Of a stretch of DNA of 64,000 nt, positions 18,881 through 27,410 are shown piece by piece. Each line of letters opens with the position of its first letter. The stretch's first letter is position 1. The notes beneath the pieces were generated by a model that did no database searches, was not told the DNA's origin, and saw nothing but the letters and a program-made list of their open reading frames with translations. This stretch comes from Roseateles sp. SL47 (lineage in GTDB: Bacteria; Pseudomonadota; Gammaproteobacteria; Burkholderiales; Burkholderiaceae_C). Where the stretch lies: positions 4,588,001 to 4,652,000 of the forward strand of contig NZ_CP113068.1 in the NCBI RefSeq assembly GCF_026625885.1, written 5' to 3'. Made by a program: the position numbers and the translations under genes.

Positions 18881-19344
18881 ACCCCATGCACCGCCAAGTC
18901 AGCCGCCCCCGCGCCTCTCAAGGGATCGCCCTCCTCGAAGCCCTGATCGCCGCCGCCTTGCTCGCCACCGGGGCGGCAGGTCTCGCCCGCCTGCACACCC
19001 GCCTGGCCTCGGCCAGCGATGAAGTCCGTCATCACAGTGAAGCCCTCTGGCTGGCGCAACAGGCGCTGGAGCAGGCACGAGGCCAGGCCTGGGAACTCAC
19101 TCAGCATTCCGCTGCTCGCTGGACAGGCGCTTCGGCCACGTTCGACATCCAGCGTCAAACCACGCCGGCAGCCCCCGACGGACAGCCCGCCCCTCAGTTG
19201 GACGACCCCTTCCCCTTGAACACCACCCAGGTCAGCGTCACCTGGACGGATCGCGCCGGCCAACGCCACATCCTGGAGCTGGAGACCCTGATCTCCTCGA
19301 ACAGCCCCTCCCTCATCACCTGGCTCACCCAGGCCGAAGGCTAG
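18877..19344 (+). CDS. pilV: Minor pilin PilV (type IVa)
   Basis: The protein has 155 residues. The prepilin site is QG|IALLEALIAAALLATGAAGLARLH with Glu5, followed by HSEALWLAQQALEQAR, as in PilV proteins. It is the last gene of the minor-pilin run; ribD starts 9 bp later, so read-through into the riboflavin genes is likely. The usual PilY1 adhesin gene is not found next to it. This PilV is a minor pilin of the type IVa kind, unrelated to the shufflon adhesin PilV of type IVb systems. Confidence 0.82.
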   Translation: MNPMHRQVSRPRASQGIALLEALIAAALLATGAAGLARLHTRLASASDEVRHHSEALWLAQQALEQARGQAWELTQHSAARWTGASATFDIQRQTTPAAPDGQPAPQLDDPFPLNTTQVSVTWTDRAGQRHILELETLISSNSPSLITWLTQAEG

Positions 19345-19353
19345 ACTTCCACC

Positions 19354-20517
19354 ATGCATTCCGATTCCTCCCCCACCGACCTCCCACTGTCCCCGCAGGA
19401 CCTGGACCTTCTCGCGGGCGCCCTGGCGCTGGCCGAGCAGGCCATCGGCCTGACCGACCCCAACCCTCGTGTCGGCTGCATCATCACCAACGCCCAGGGG
19501 AACGTCCTGGGCTCGGGTCACACCCAGGCCGCCGGCCAGGCCCATGCGGAGGTCATGGCGCTGCGGGACGTGCAGGCCCGCGGCCATGACGCCCGTGGCG
19601 CCACGGCCTACGTCACGCTGGAACCTTGCGCCCATCACGGCCGCACGCCGCCCTGCTGCGACGCCCTGGTGGCGGCCGGCATTGCCCGTGTGGTGGTGGC
19701 GCTTCGCGACCCCAACCCGCTCGTTGGAGGCCACGGCCTGGGCCGGCTTCGCGCAGCCGGTGTGCAGACCCATCTGCTGCCAGTCGATCACCCGGTGGCC
19801 GTGGCGGCCCGGGAATTGAACATCGGATTTCTCTCCCGCATGGAGCGCGGTCGTCCGTTCGTGCGGATGAAAATCGCCGCTTCGCTGGACGGTCGCACCG
19901 CCCTGCACAACGGCGTCAGCCAGTGGATCACCGGCCCCGAGGCCCGTGCGGACGGCCATGCCTGGCGTCGCCGTGCGGGTGCCGTCCTCACCGGCATCGG
20001 CACGGCCAAGGAAGACAACCCTCGCCTGGATGTGCGGGAAGTCCCCACCCACCTGCAACCTCAACGGGTGCTGGTCGATTCACGCCTGACCCTGTTCCCG
20101 GAGGCCCGCCTGCTGGACGCACCCGGCCACCTGTGGGTCTACCATGCACAGCCTGACGCAGGTGCGCTGGGCCAGGCGCTGATGGCGCGCGGCGCAGCGT
20201 TGATCTCGCTGCCCGACCCGCATGGCAAGGTTGACCTGACGGCGATGATCCAGGACCTGGGCCGGCGTGGCATCAATGAATTGCATCTGGAAGCCGGCAA
20301 CAAACTCAACGGCTCGCTGCTGCGCACCGGGTTGGTCGATGAGCTTCTGGTGTATCTCGCGCCCATGCTGTTGGGGGATGGCCGGGGCATGGTGGATCTG
20401 GGCCACCTGACCGCCCTGGACCAGGCGCCTCGTTACACCGTGGTCGATATGCGCCCAGTCGGGCAGGATATTCGCCTGCGTTTGCGCCCGGCTCCGCCGC
20501 AGACGCTGCAGCGGTAG
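19354..20517 (+). CDS. ribD: Riboflavin deaminase/reductase RibD
   Basis: The protein has 387 residues and is bifunctional. The N-terminal deaminase domain (about residues 15-150) has the zinc motifs GQAHAEVMAL and LEPCAHHGRTPPCCDAL. The C-terminal NADPH-dependent reductase domain starts near FVRMKIAASLDGRTAL. It turns the GTP cyclohydrolase product into 5-amino-6-ribitylamino-uracil phosphate in riboflavin synthesis. It stands 9 bp after pilV and 44 bp before ribBA. No FMN riboswitch is visible upstream. Confidence 0.96.
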   Translation: MHSDSSPTDLPLSPQDLDLLAGALALAEQAIGLTDPNPRVGCIITNAQGNVLGSGHTQAAGQAHAEVMALRDVQARGHDARGATAYVTLEPCAHHGRTPPCCDALVAAGIARVVVALRDPNPLVGGHGLGRLRAAGVQTHLLPVDHPVAVAARELNIGFLSRMERGRPFVRMKIAASLDGRTALHNGVSQWITGPEARADGHAWRRRAGAVLTGIGTAKEDNPRLDVREVPTHLQPQRVLVDSRLTLFPEARLLDAPGHLWVYHAQPDAGALGQALMARGAALISLPDPHGKVDLTAMIQDLGRRGINELHLEAGNKLNGSLLRTGLVDELLVYLAPMLLGDGRGMVDLGHLTALDQAPRYTVVDMRPVGQDIRLRLRPAPPQTLQR

Positions 20518-20561
20518 CCCCACCCCCGCCCAGTCCTGTCACGCCCGCCTACAATTGCGCC

Positions 20562-21656
20562 ATGCCTATTTCTCCGATTCCTGAGCTGGTGGCCGAACTG
20601 GCAGCCGGCCGCATGGTCATCCTGGTCGACGAAGAAGACCGTGAAAACGAGGGTGACCTTGTCCTTGCGGCCGACCATGTCACGCCCGAAGCCATCAACT
20701 TCATGGCCAAGTACGGCCGCGGCCTGATCTGCCTCACGCTCACCCGCGAGCGCTGCGAGCAGTTGCAGCTGCCGCCCATGGCCACCCGCAACGGCACCAA
20801 GCACGGCACCGCCTTCACCGTGTCGATCGAAGCGGCCACCGGCGTCACCACCGGCATCTCGGCGGCGGACCGCGCTCGTACCGTGCAGGCGGCCGTGGCC
20901 CGCAACGCCGTGCCGGCCGACCTGGTGCAGCCCGGCCACATCTTCCCGCTGCAGGCGCAAGATGGCGGCGTGCTGATGCGCGCGGGTCACACCGAAGCCG
21001 GTTGCGACCTCTCGCGCATGGCCGGCCTGACCCCTGCCGGCGTGATCTGCGAGATCATGAACGACGACGGCACCATGGCCCGCCTGCCGGATCTGGAAGT
21101 GTTCGCCGCGCAGCATGGTCTCAAGATCGGCACCATCGCCGACCTGATCGAATACCGCAGCCGCAATGAATCGCTGGTGCAACGCGTCACCCAGCGGGTG
21201 ATGGACACCCGCCAGGGCGCATTCAACTGCCACGTCTTCCGCGACCGCACCGGCGGGGTCCACATGGCCCTGGTGACGGGCGAATGGAAGCCGGAAGACG
21301 AGGTGCTGGTGCGCGTGCATGAACCCTTCTCCGCCCTGGATCTGCTGGAAGCCGGCCGCTGCGGCCACTCCTGGCCGCTGCCGGAAGCCCTGGCAGCCAT
21401 CCAGTCGCAAGGGCGCGGCGTGGCCGTGCTGCTGAACTGTGGTGAAGAACCGGACGGTCTGCTGGGCCGCCTGCAAGCGCCGCTGGGCGAAGAGGTCCGC
21501 CCTGCGGTGGACCTTCGCACCTACGGCGTCGGCGCGCAGATCCTGCGTGAGCTGGGCGTTCAGCGCATGAAGCTGCTGGGCAGCCCCCGCCGCATGCCCA
21601 GCATGACTGGCTATGGGCTGGAAGTGACCGGCTTCCAGGCCGCACAGAACTGCTGA
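20562..21656 (+). CDS. ribBA: DHBP synthase with degenerate GTP cyclohydrolase II domain (RibBA/RibBX type)
   Basis: The protein has 364 residues. The N-terminal half is a complete 3,4-dihydroxy-2-butanone-4-phosphate synthase: VILVDEEDRENEGDLVLAAD, TRERCEQLQLPPM, GHIFPLQAQDGGVLMRAGHTEAG. The C-terminal half has the length and order of GTP cyclohydrolase II but lacks the zinc-binding triad, which normally reads CxxGDxxxxxxCxC. The corresponding region here reads VRVHEPFSALDLLEAGRCGHSW. It is therefore probably a DHBP synthase only, as known for RibBX-type proteins of Burkholderiales, with a separate RibA elsewhere. It is followed by ribH after 12 bp. Confidence 0.93.
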   Translation: MPISPIPELVAELAAGRMVILVDEEDRENEGDLVLAADHVTPEAINFMAKYGRGLICLTLTRERCEQLQLPPMATRNGTKHGTAFTVSIEAATGVTTGISAADRARTVQAAVARNAVPADLVQPGHIFPLQAQDGGVLMRAGHTEAGCDLSRMAGLTPAGVICEIMNDDGTMARLPDLEVFAAQHGLKIGTIADLIEYRSRNESLVQRVTQRVMDTRQGAFNCHVFRDRTGGVHMALVTGEWKPEDEVLVRVHEPFSALDLLEAGRCGHSWPLPEALAAIQSQGRGVAVLLNCGEEPDGLLGRLQAPLGEEVRPAVDLRTYGVGAQILRELGVQRMKLLGSPRRMPSMTGYGLEVTGFQAAQNC

Positions 21657-21668
21657 GACGAGGTTTGC

Positions 21669-22133
21669 ATGCAAGGATCTGACAAGGGTCACACGACCAC
21701 TCTGAACGGCCAGGGCCTGCGCGTGGGCATCGTGCAGGCGCGGTTCAATGACACGCTCACCACCGCGCTGGCCAAAGCCTGCCTGAGCTCGCTCAAGCAG
21801 CACGGCGTGGCCGATGCCGACATCCGCCACGTCACGGTGCCGGGCGCACTGGAAGTGCCGGTGGCACTGCAAGCCATGGCCCGCAGCGGACGCTTCGACG
21901 CCCTGGTGGCGCTGGGCTGCATCATCCGTGGTGAAACCTACCACTTCGAATTGGTGGCCAATGAAAGCGGCGCTGGCGTCACCCGCCTGACGCTCGATCA
22001 TGGCCTGCCCATTGCCAATGCCATCCTGACCGTCGAGAACGAAGCCCAGGCCTGGGCGCGTACCGAGGAAAAGGGCCGCGATGCCGGCACCGTCGCGGTC
22101 GAAATGGCTCTGCTGCTGAAAGAACTCCAGTGA
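21669..22133 (+). CDS. ribH: 6,7-dimethyl-8-ribityllumazine synthase
   Basis: The protein has 154 residues. It condenses DHBP with the ribitylamino-pyrimidine to lumazine, the penultimate step to riboflavin. Visible motifs are [53 protein letters not shown] and [17 protein letters not shown]. The stop overlaps the nusB start as GTGA (22130-22133), as is usual for ribH-nusB. Confidence 0.97.
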   Translation: MQGSDKGHTTTLNGQGLRVGIVQARFNDTLTTALAKACLSSLKQHGVADADIRHVTVPGALEVPVALQAMARSGRFDALVALGCIIRGETYHFELVANESGAGVTRLTLDHGLPIANAILTVENEAQAWARTEEKGRDAGTVAVEMALLLKELQ

Positions 22134-22621
22134 CCTCCAAGGACAACCTCTCCAAACCCGCCCCCAAGCCGGGCGCCAAGCGTCCGGCCGTCAAGTCGGC
22201 CCGTCGCCGTGCGCGTGAGCATGCATTGCAAAGCGTCTACCAGTGGCTGCTGACGGGTGACGACCTGGGCGTCATTGATGCCCACACCCGCGAGCAGGAA
22301 GGCTTCGACAAGAGCGACCGGGGCCACTACGACAAGCTGTTCACCGGCGCCGTCGAAGAAGCCGCCTCGCTGGACGAAGTGCTGGCCCGCCATGCGGACC
22401 GCAAGACCACCGAGCTGTCGCCCATCGAACACGCCATCCTGATGCTGGGGGCCTACGAGCTCAAGCACTGCATCGACATCCCCTACAAGGTGGCCATCAA
22501 TGAGGCGGTCGAGCTGGCCAAGTCGTTTGGCGGCACCGACGGCCACAAGTACGTCAACGGCGTGCTGGACCGTGCCGCAGAAGACCTGCGCCCGGTCGAG
22601 GTGAAGGCCGCACGCGGCTGA
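22130..22621 (+). CDS. nusB: Transcription antitermination factor NusB
   Basis: The protein has 163 residues. NusB with S10 (NusE) binds boxA RNA and supports antitermination of rRNA operons. Motifs are [19 protein letters not shown] near the N-terminus, and [47 protein letters not shown] in the C-terminal helical core. Translation starts at a GTG overlapping the ribH stop (GTGA), implying coupling. The first 20 residues are basic and Pro/Lys-rich. Confidence 0.96.
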   Translation: MTSKDNLSKPAPKPGAKRPAVKSARRRAREHALQSVYQWLLTGDDLGVIDAHTREQEGFDKSDRGHYDKLFTGAVEEAASLDEVLARHADRKTTELSPIEHAILMLGAYELKHCIDIPYKVAINEAVELAKSFGGTDGHKYVNGVLDRAAEDLRPVEVKAARG

Positions 22622-22634
22622 ACCACCAGCACCA

Positions 22635-22662
22635 CCTGCCCCACCCATCGGAACGGGGCAGG
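22635..22662 (+). terminator. Hairpin after nusB
   Basis: A perfect 8-bp stem CCTGCCCC/GGGGCAGG with a 12-base loop lies 13 bp after the nusB stop. It lacks a T-run, so it may stabilise the 3' end or be a weak terminator between nusB and the aminotransferase. Confidence 0.4.
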
Positions 22663-22786
22663 AAGCGGCTGCGGAAGGCCCGCAGCGTCTTGCTCGCCTT
22701 ATGATGCCTCCACGCTCATACCCCATGAGCCCGCATCGTCAGCGCGACTCCTGCTTGGACGATGTGGAGATGAGATCACCGCCGCC

Positions 22787-23995
22787 ATGTCGCACGCCAT
22801 CCACCTTGCCAGCCGCGTAGACCGCATCCAGCCCTTCTACGTCATGGAATGCGCCAAGCGCGCCGACGAGATTGCACGCTCCGCCGTCTGCGACCCGGGC
22901 CAGGGTGGCCGGCACATGATCTATCTGAACATCGGCGAACCGGACTTCGGTGCCAGTGCCGCTGTCCGCGAGGCGGCATCGCGCTTCACCGCCGCCGGTC
23001 AGGTGCCCTACACCCAGGCCACCGGCCTCGTGGCCCTGCGCCAGCGCCTGTCCGACTGGTACCGCAACACCCAGAACCTCAACATCGCGCCGGAGCGCAT
23101 CGTGATCACCGCCGGGGCGTCGGCGGCGTTGCAGCTCGCCTGCCTCGCCCTCTTCGAGCGTGGGGATGAAGTGCTCATGCCGGACCCCAGCTATCCGTGC
23201 AACCGGCATTTCGTTGCTGCGGTGGATGCCACCCCGGTCCTGCTGCCGGCGGGCGCCGATCAACGCTTCCAGCTGAACCTGGCCCAGGTGCAGCAGCACT
23301 GGACCGACCAGAGCCGCGGTGTGCTGCTGGCCTCGCCCAGCAACCCGACCGGCACTTCCATCGCCCCGGACGAACTCGCCCGCATCCATGCCTTTGTGCG
23401 CGAGCGCGGCGGCGTCACCGTGGTGGACGAGATCTACCAGGCCCTGAGTTATGACGACCGCTACCGCCGCAGCGCCCTGGCGCTGGGCGATGACGTGGTG
23501 TCCATCAACAGTTTCTCCAAATATTTCGGGATGACCGGCTGGCGTCTGGGCTGGCTGGTGCTGCCCGACAGCATGGTCTATCCGGTGGAGAAACTGGCCC
23601 AGAACCTCTACATCTGCCCGTCCACCATCGCCCAGAAGGCCGCGCTGGCCAACTTCGAGCCAGCATCACTGACCGAATTTGAACGCCGCCGCGACGAACT
23701 GCGCCGCCGTCGCGACATGGTTGTGCCCGCTCTGAACGCCATGGGCCTGCCCGTCCCGGTCCTGCCGGATGGCGCCTTTTATGCCTGGGCCGACGCTTCC
23801 GGCACCGGCCTGGGCAGTTGGGACCTCTGCATGGACCTCATGCAGCATGCCCAGGTGGCCCTCACCCCGGGCCGTGACTTTGGCCCGGCCTTCGGCGAGC
23901 GCTTCCTGCGCCTCTCGTTTGCCAGCAGCATGGACGATCTGCGTGAGGCCCTGGAGCGCATCCGTGTGCGCCTGGGCCAATTGACCTCCTCATGA
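22787..23995 (+). CDS. PLP-dependent class I/II aminotransferase
   Basis: The protein has 402 residues. The class I aminotransferase fold is clear: IYLNIGEPDFGASAAV, VPYTQATGLVALRQRLSDWY, ITAGASAALQLACLALFERGDEVLMPDPSYPCN, ASPSNPTGTSI, VVDEIYQAL, and the PLP-lysine motif SINSFSKYFGMTGWRLGW. A C-terminal FLRLSFASSMDDLREALERI contributes the substrate Arg region. Amino-donor specificity cannot be told from sequence. It overlaps ybgC by ATGA (23992-23995), so the two are translated together. Confidence 0.9.
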   Translation: MSHAIHLASRVDRIQPFYVMECAKRADEIARSAVCDPGQGGRHMIYLNIGEPDFGASAAVREAASRFTAAGQVPYTQATGLVALRQRLSDWYRNTQNLNIAPERIVITAGASAALQLACLALFERGDEVLMPDPSYPCNRHFVAAVDATPVLLPAGADQRFQLNLAQVQQHWTDQSRGVLLASPSNPTGTSIAPDELARIHAFVRERGGVTVVDEIYQALSYDDRYRRSALALGDDVVSINSFSKYFGMTGWRLGWLVLPDSMVYPVEKLAQNLYICPSTIAQKAALANFEPASLTEFERRRDELRRRRDMVVPALNAMGLPVPVLPDGAFYAWADASGTGLGSWDLCMDLMQHAQVALTPGRDFGPAFGERFLRLSFASSMDDLREALERIRVRLGQLTSS

Positions 23996-24441
23996 CCAGC
24001 ACTGCCCTCCTCGACCTGAATCTCACCAGCCAGATCCCGCACCTGCCGGCCTTCCAGCATGAGCTGCGCATCTACTGGGAAGACACCGACGCCGGTGGCG
24101 TGGTCTTTTATGCCAACTACCTGAAATTCATGGAGCGCGCCCGCACCGAATGGCTGCGCGCCCTGGGCTTTGAGCAGGAAGTGATGCGCCGTGATGAAGG
24201 GCTGATGTTTGTGGTCAGCGACACCGCCTTGCGCTACCTCGCACCCGCACGGCTGGACGACTGGCTGCGCGTCACCGTCCACCCCACCGAGATCGGCCGG
24301 GTCAGCCTCACCATCGACCAGCAGGTCTGGCGCGGTGAGACCCTGCTTACCGTCGGCCGTATCCGCATCGGCTGTGTGGATGCCGCCAGCCTCAAGCCGG
24401 CCAGGATCCCGGCACGTATCCTGCAATGCCTGCAGCGCTGA
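23992..24441 (+). CDS. ybgC: YbgC-type acyl-CoA thioesterase (Tol-Pal cluster)
   Basis: The protein has 149 residues. It is a hotdog-fold thioesterase with the active motif RIYWEDTDAGGVVFYANYLKFMERARTEWLRALGF, where the Asp is catalytic. YbgC hydrolyses short acyl-CoAs or acyl-ACP linked to phospholipid metabolism and is typically the first gene of tol-pal operons, as here. It is coupled to the aminotransferase by ATGA and precedes tolQ by 119 bp. Confidence 0.93.
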   Translation: MTSTALLDLNLTSQIPHLPAFQHELRIYWEDTDAGGVVFYANYLKFMERARTEWLRALGFEQEVMRRDEGLMFVVSDTALRYLAPARLDDWLRVTVHPTEIGRVSLTIDQQVWRGETLLTVGRIRIGCVDAASLKPARIPARILQCLQR

Positions 24442-24518
24442 AAGGGTTCAGCCAACATCCGGACACAGTACCGGTCGCATTTCGAGCAAAAATTACCCGT
24501 TTACAGACAGCCACCAGC

Positions 24519-24535
24519 GCCGACCTGGCGTCGGC
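24519..24535 (+). promoter_or_regulatory. Hairpin in the ybgC-tolQ gap
   Basis: GCCGAC-CTGGC-GTCGGC is a 6-bp stem located 26 bp before the tolQ ATG, followed by CCCCTTGTTG. It could be a weak attenuator or affect tolQ translation. The preceding AT-rich patch (about 24481-24505, AAAAATTACCC) may hold a promoter, but no clear -35/-10 pair was identified. Confidence 0.3.
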
Positions 24536-24560
24536 CCCTTGTTGACCTCACGCTGACTTC

Positions 24561-25253
24561 ATGAACCAAGACCTTTCCATCATCTCCCTGATCATGCATG
24601 CCAGCCTGACGGTGCAGCTGGTCATTGCCGCGCTGCTGCTGGTGTCGCTGGCCAGCTGGAGCGTCATCTTCAGCAAGCTGATCTCGCTGTCTCGCGTGAA
24701 GGCCCGCAACGAGGGCTTCGAGCATGAATTCTGGTCGGGCAAGAACCTCAACGACCTCTACAACAGCGTCTCCAACCACCAGGACGGGGCGCCGCTGGAG
24801 CGCATCTTCGCTTCCGGCATGCGCGAATTCCTGAAGCTGCGTGAACGCCGCGTGGTGGAGCCGACCGCCCTGCTGGACGGCGCCCGCCGCGCCATGCGAG
24901 CCAGCTTCCAGCGTGAACTGGATGCGATGGAATCCCACCTCTCCTTCCTGGCTTCGGTGGGTTCGGTCTCCCCGTATGTGGGCCTGTTCGGCACCATCTG
25001 GGGGATCATGCATGCCTTCGTCGGCCTGTCCAACCTGACCCAGGTCACGCTGGCCACCGTGGCCCCCGGCATTGCGGAAGCGCTGGTCGCTACCGCCATC
25101 GGCCTGTTTGCCGCCATCCCGGCCGTGCTGGCCTACAACCGTTTTGCCCGTCAGATCGACCGCAACGCCATCACGCTGGAAACCTTTATCGAAGAGTTCT
25201 CCAACATCCTGCAGCGCAATGCCGGCCAGCCGGCACCCGCCGCCGCCCGCTGA
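24561..25253 (+). CDS. tolQ: Tol-Pal proton channel subunit TolQ
   Basis: The protein has 230 residues. It has three transmembrane helices: residues ~17-38 (VQLVIAALLLVSLASWSVIFSK), ~135-158 and ~165-190. The ion-path signature is FLASVGSVSPYVGLFGTIWGIMHAF, followed by LATVAPGIAEALVATAIGLFAAIPAVLAYN, as in TolQ/ExbB. TolQ with TolR converts the proton gradient into pulling on TolA during cell constriction and outer-membrane maintenance. It is followed by tolR after 24 bp. Confidence 0.96.
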   Translation: MNQDLSIISLIMHASLTVQLVIAALLLVSLASWSVIFSKLISLSRVKARNEGFEHEFWSGKNLNDLYNSVSNHQDGAPLERIFASGMREFLKLRERRVVEPTALLDGARRAMRASFQRELDAMESHLSFLASVGSVSPYVGLFGTIWGIMHAFVGLSNLTQVTLATVAPGIAEALVATAIGLFAAIPAVLAYNRFARQIDRNAITLETFIEEFSNILQRNAGQPAPAAAR

Positions 25254-25277
25254 AGCTGACGCACGGAACACACCGCC

Positions 25278-25715
25278 ATGCCCGCGATGTCCTCCCGCAG
25301 CGGCTCCCGCCGCCGCACCATGAATGAAATCAACATGGTGCCCTTCATCGACGTGATGCTGGTCCTGCTCATCATCTTCATGGTGAGTGCGCCGCTGATC
25401 ACCACCGGCGTGGTGGACCTGCCCAGCGTCGGCACCAGCAAACAGCAGCCCGCCCATGTGATCCAGGTGGTCGTTGGCAAAGACGAGCAGTTGAAGATCA
25501 AGCTCGACGGCGACCAGGACCCGCAGCCCGTCCCCCTGAAGGCCCTCGCTGCCCGGGTCAAGGATGCCCAGGCGGGGGATGCCAACACCCCGGTGGTGAT
25601 CTCGGCCGACCGCAACGTGAAATACGAAGCGGTGGTCAAGACCATGGATGTGCTGCAACGCGCCGGCATCCAGCGTGTGGGTCTGTCGGTCAAGAACGGT
25701 CCGTCGGACAACTGA
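25278..25715 (+). CDS. tolR: Tol-Pal proton channel subunit TolR
   Basis: The protein has 145 residues. One transmembrane helix holds the proton-carrying Asp: MNEINMVPFIDVMLVLLIIFMVSAPLI. The periplasmic domain ends with VVISADRNVKYEAVVKTMDVLQRAGIQRVGLS, typical for TolR/ExbD. The start ATG at 25278 gives a basic N-terminus (SSRSGSRRRT). tolA follows after 6 bp. Confidence 0.96.
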   Translation: MPAMSSRSGSRRRTMNEINMVPFIDVMLVLLIIFMVSAPLITTGVVDLPSVGTSKQQPAHVIQVVVGKDEQLKIKLDGDQDPQPVPLKALAARVKDAQAGDANTPVVISADRNVKYEAVVKTMDVLQRAGIQRVGLSVKNGPSDN

Positions 25716-25721
25716 TCGCCC

Positions 25722-26645
25722 ATGAGCAGTCTTGTTTCCCGTTTCCCGATGGACCGCGACCCGCTGCGGCCGCCGCCCGCCCCCGGGCTGGGCCGCGGCG
25801 TGGTCTTTGCCCTGATCGCCCATGGGCTGCTGGTGCTGGCCCTGAGCCTGGGGGTGAGCTGGCGCTCGGCGCCGATCCCGGCGGCGGAGGCCGAGCTGTG
25901 GGCGTCGGTGCCGGTGGCCGCCGCGCCCAAGGAGCAATTGCCGCCCGAGGAAAGCCCGCCGCCCAGGCCCGAACCCCAGCCCGAGCCCGAGCCGCCCAAG
26001 CCTCAGCAGCCGACGCCGGAAGAGGTGCAGGCCCAGCGTGACGCGGAAATCGCCATCGCCAAGGCCAAGGAGCGCAAGCTGAAGGAAGAGCAGGAGCAGC
26101 GCGAGGCCGAGGACAAAAAGCGCAAGCTCGAACAGCAGAAGAAGGACGAGGCCGAGAAGCAGGACAAGCTGGAGCGCGACCGCAAGGAAAAGGAAGCCCA
26201 GGCCAAGAAGGACAAGGCTGAGCAGGCGGACAAGGCCAAGGCGGAGAAGGCTCGCAAGGACGCCGAGGCCCGGGCCGAGCAGGCGCGCCAGGAGAACCTG
26301 AAGCGCATCATGGGCATGGCCGGCGCGACCGGCGCGCCCAACGCCACGGGCACGGCGCAGAAGAGCGCGGGCCCGTCGGCCAACTACGCTGGCCGGATCA
26401 AGGCGCGGGTGAAGCCCAACATCGTCTATGCGGACCCCGGCGGCGCCGCCAATCCGGAAGCGGAGGTGGAAGTACGCTGCAGCCCGGACGGCACCATCAT
26501 CGCCCGGCGCATCGTGAAGTCCAGCGGCCTGCCGGACTATGACGCGGCCGTGCTGCGTGCGCTGGACAAGACGGAAGTGCTGCCCCGCGACACGGACGGC
26601 ACCGTGCCCCGCCTGATGGTGATCACGTTCCGCCCCCGCGAGTAG
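25722..26645 (+). CDS. tolA: Cell envelope integrity protein TolA
   Basis: The protein has 307 residues. An N-terminal inner-membrane helix (GVVFALIAHGLLVLALSLGVSW, about residues 27-48) precedes a Pro-rich patch (PPRPEPQPEPEPPKPQQP). A long Lys/Glu/Ala-rich coiled coil follows (about residues 105-195). The C-terminal TonB/TolA-like domain starts near NYAGRIKARVKPNIVYADPGG. It spans the periplasm and links TolQR to Pal and the outer membrane. No tolB or pal follows; the next gene, pcp, is convergent with a 6-bp gap. Confidence 0.94.
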   Translation: MSSLVSRFPMDRDPLRPPPAPGLGRGVVFALIAHGLLVLALSLGVSWRSAPIPAAEAELWASVPVAAAPKEQLPPEESPPPRPEPQPEPEPPKPQQPTPEEVQAQRDAEIAIAKAKERKLKEEQEQREAEDKKRKLEQQKKDEAEKQDKLERDRKEKEAQAKKDKAEQADKAKAEKARKDAEARAEQARQENLKRIMGMAGATGAPNATGTAQKSAGPSANYAGRIKARVKPNIVYADPGGAANPEAEVEVRCSPDGTIIARRIVKSSGLPDYDAAVLRALDKTEVLPRDTDGTVPRLMVITFRPRE

Positions 26646-26651
26646 GCGGGC

Positions 26652-27290
26652 TCAGTCCAACTGCCCCGCCCCCATCCGGATTTCCTGGCCGGTCAGCGCG
26701 GTGGCCAGGGCCAGCCGGGTGGCGGCCACCAGCGTCTCCAGCGGCAGGCTGGCAGCCCCGGGGTGATGGGCTGCCTGCTGCGGCAGATAGGGGATGTGCA
26801 TGAAGCCGCTGGGCACGCCCTGCCCCACCAGCCGGTGCTGCAAGCCGTAAAAGACGTGGTTGCAGACAAAGGTCCCGGCCGTCTGCGACACCGACGCCGG
26901 GTAACCGGCCGCCCGCAGGGCCGCCACCATGGCCTTGATCGGCAGCGTGCTGAAATAGGCGGCCGGGCCTTGCACCACCACCGGCTCGTCCACCGGCTGA
27001 GCGCCGGCATTGTCCGGAATGCGCGCATCGTCCACATTGATGGCCACGCGCTCCAGGGACAGGTCACACCGCCCGCCCGCCTGGCCCACGGCCAGCACCA
27101 CGGTCGGCCGGACCCGCACCAGCGCCTCGTCCAGCCGCTCCAGGGCCCTGCCAAACACACAAGGCAGCTGCACCGCCACCACCCGCGCATCGGCGATCAC
27201 CTCGCCGTTGAGGGCCTGGGCCAATTCCCAGGACGGATTGAGGACCTCGCCACCAAACGGTTCGAAGCCAGTGATCAGGATGTTCTTCAC
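26652..27290 (-). CDS. pcp: Pyrrolidone-carboxylate peptidase (pyroglutamyl peptidase I)
   Basis: The protein has 212 residues. It removes N-terminal pyroglutamate from peptides in the cytosol. The catalytic triad is visible: Glu80 in LSLERVAIN, Cys143 in [13 protein letters not shown], and His165 in [10 protein letters not shown]. The N-terminus [18 protein letters not shown] is canonical. The start is a GTG at 27290; a much longer upstream open frame in the same phase is only a GC-driven shadow of the GspE-like gene. It is interesting that ChaC, which makes 5-oxoproline, lies in the same window, but the two are not linked. Confidence 0.95.
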   Translation of the reverse strand: MKNILITGFEPFGGEVLNPSWELAQALNGEVIADARVVAVQLPCVFGRALERLDEALVRVRPTVVLAVGQAGGRCDLSLERVAINVDDARIPDNAGAQPVDEPVVVQGPAAYFSTLPIKAMVAALRAAGYPASVSQTAGTFVCNHVFYGLQHRLVGQGVPSGFMHIPYLPQQAAHHPGAASLPLETLVAATRLALATALTGQEIRMGAGQLD

Positions 27291-27410
27291 GGAACACAGT
27301 CTAGCGGGCCCTCCCAATACTTTTCCTCGTGATGCAAGCCCCACAAACGGGTTAGGCTTAGGCCTGAGGCGTCCCTTTGCCTTGTCAAGAACACCTGCGG
27401 AGACCGCTAC

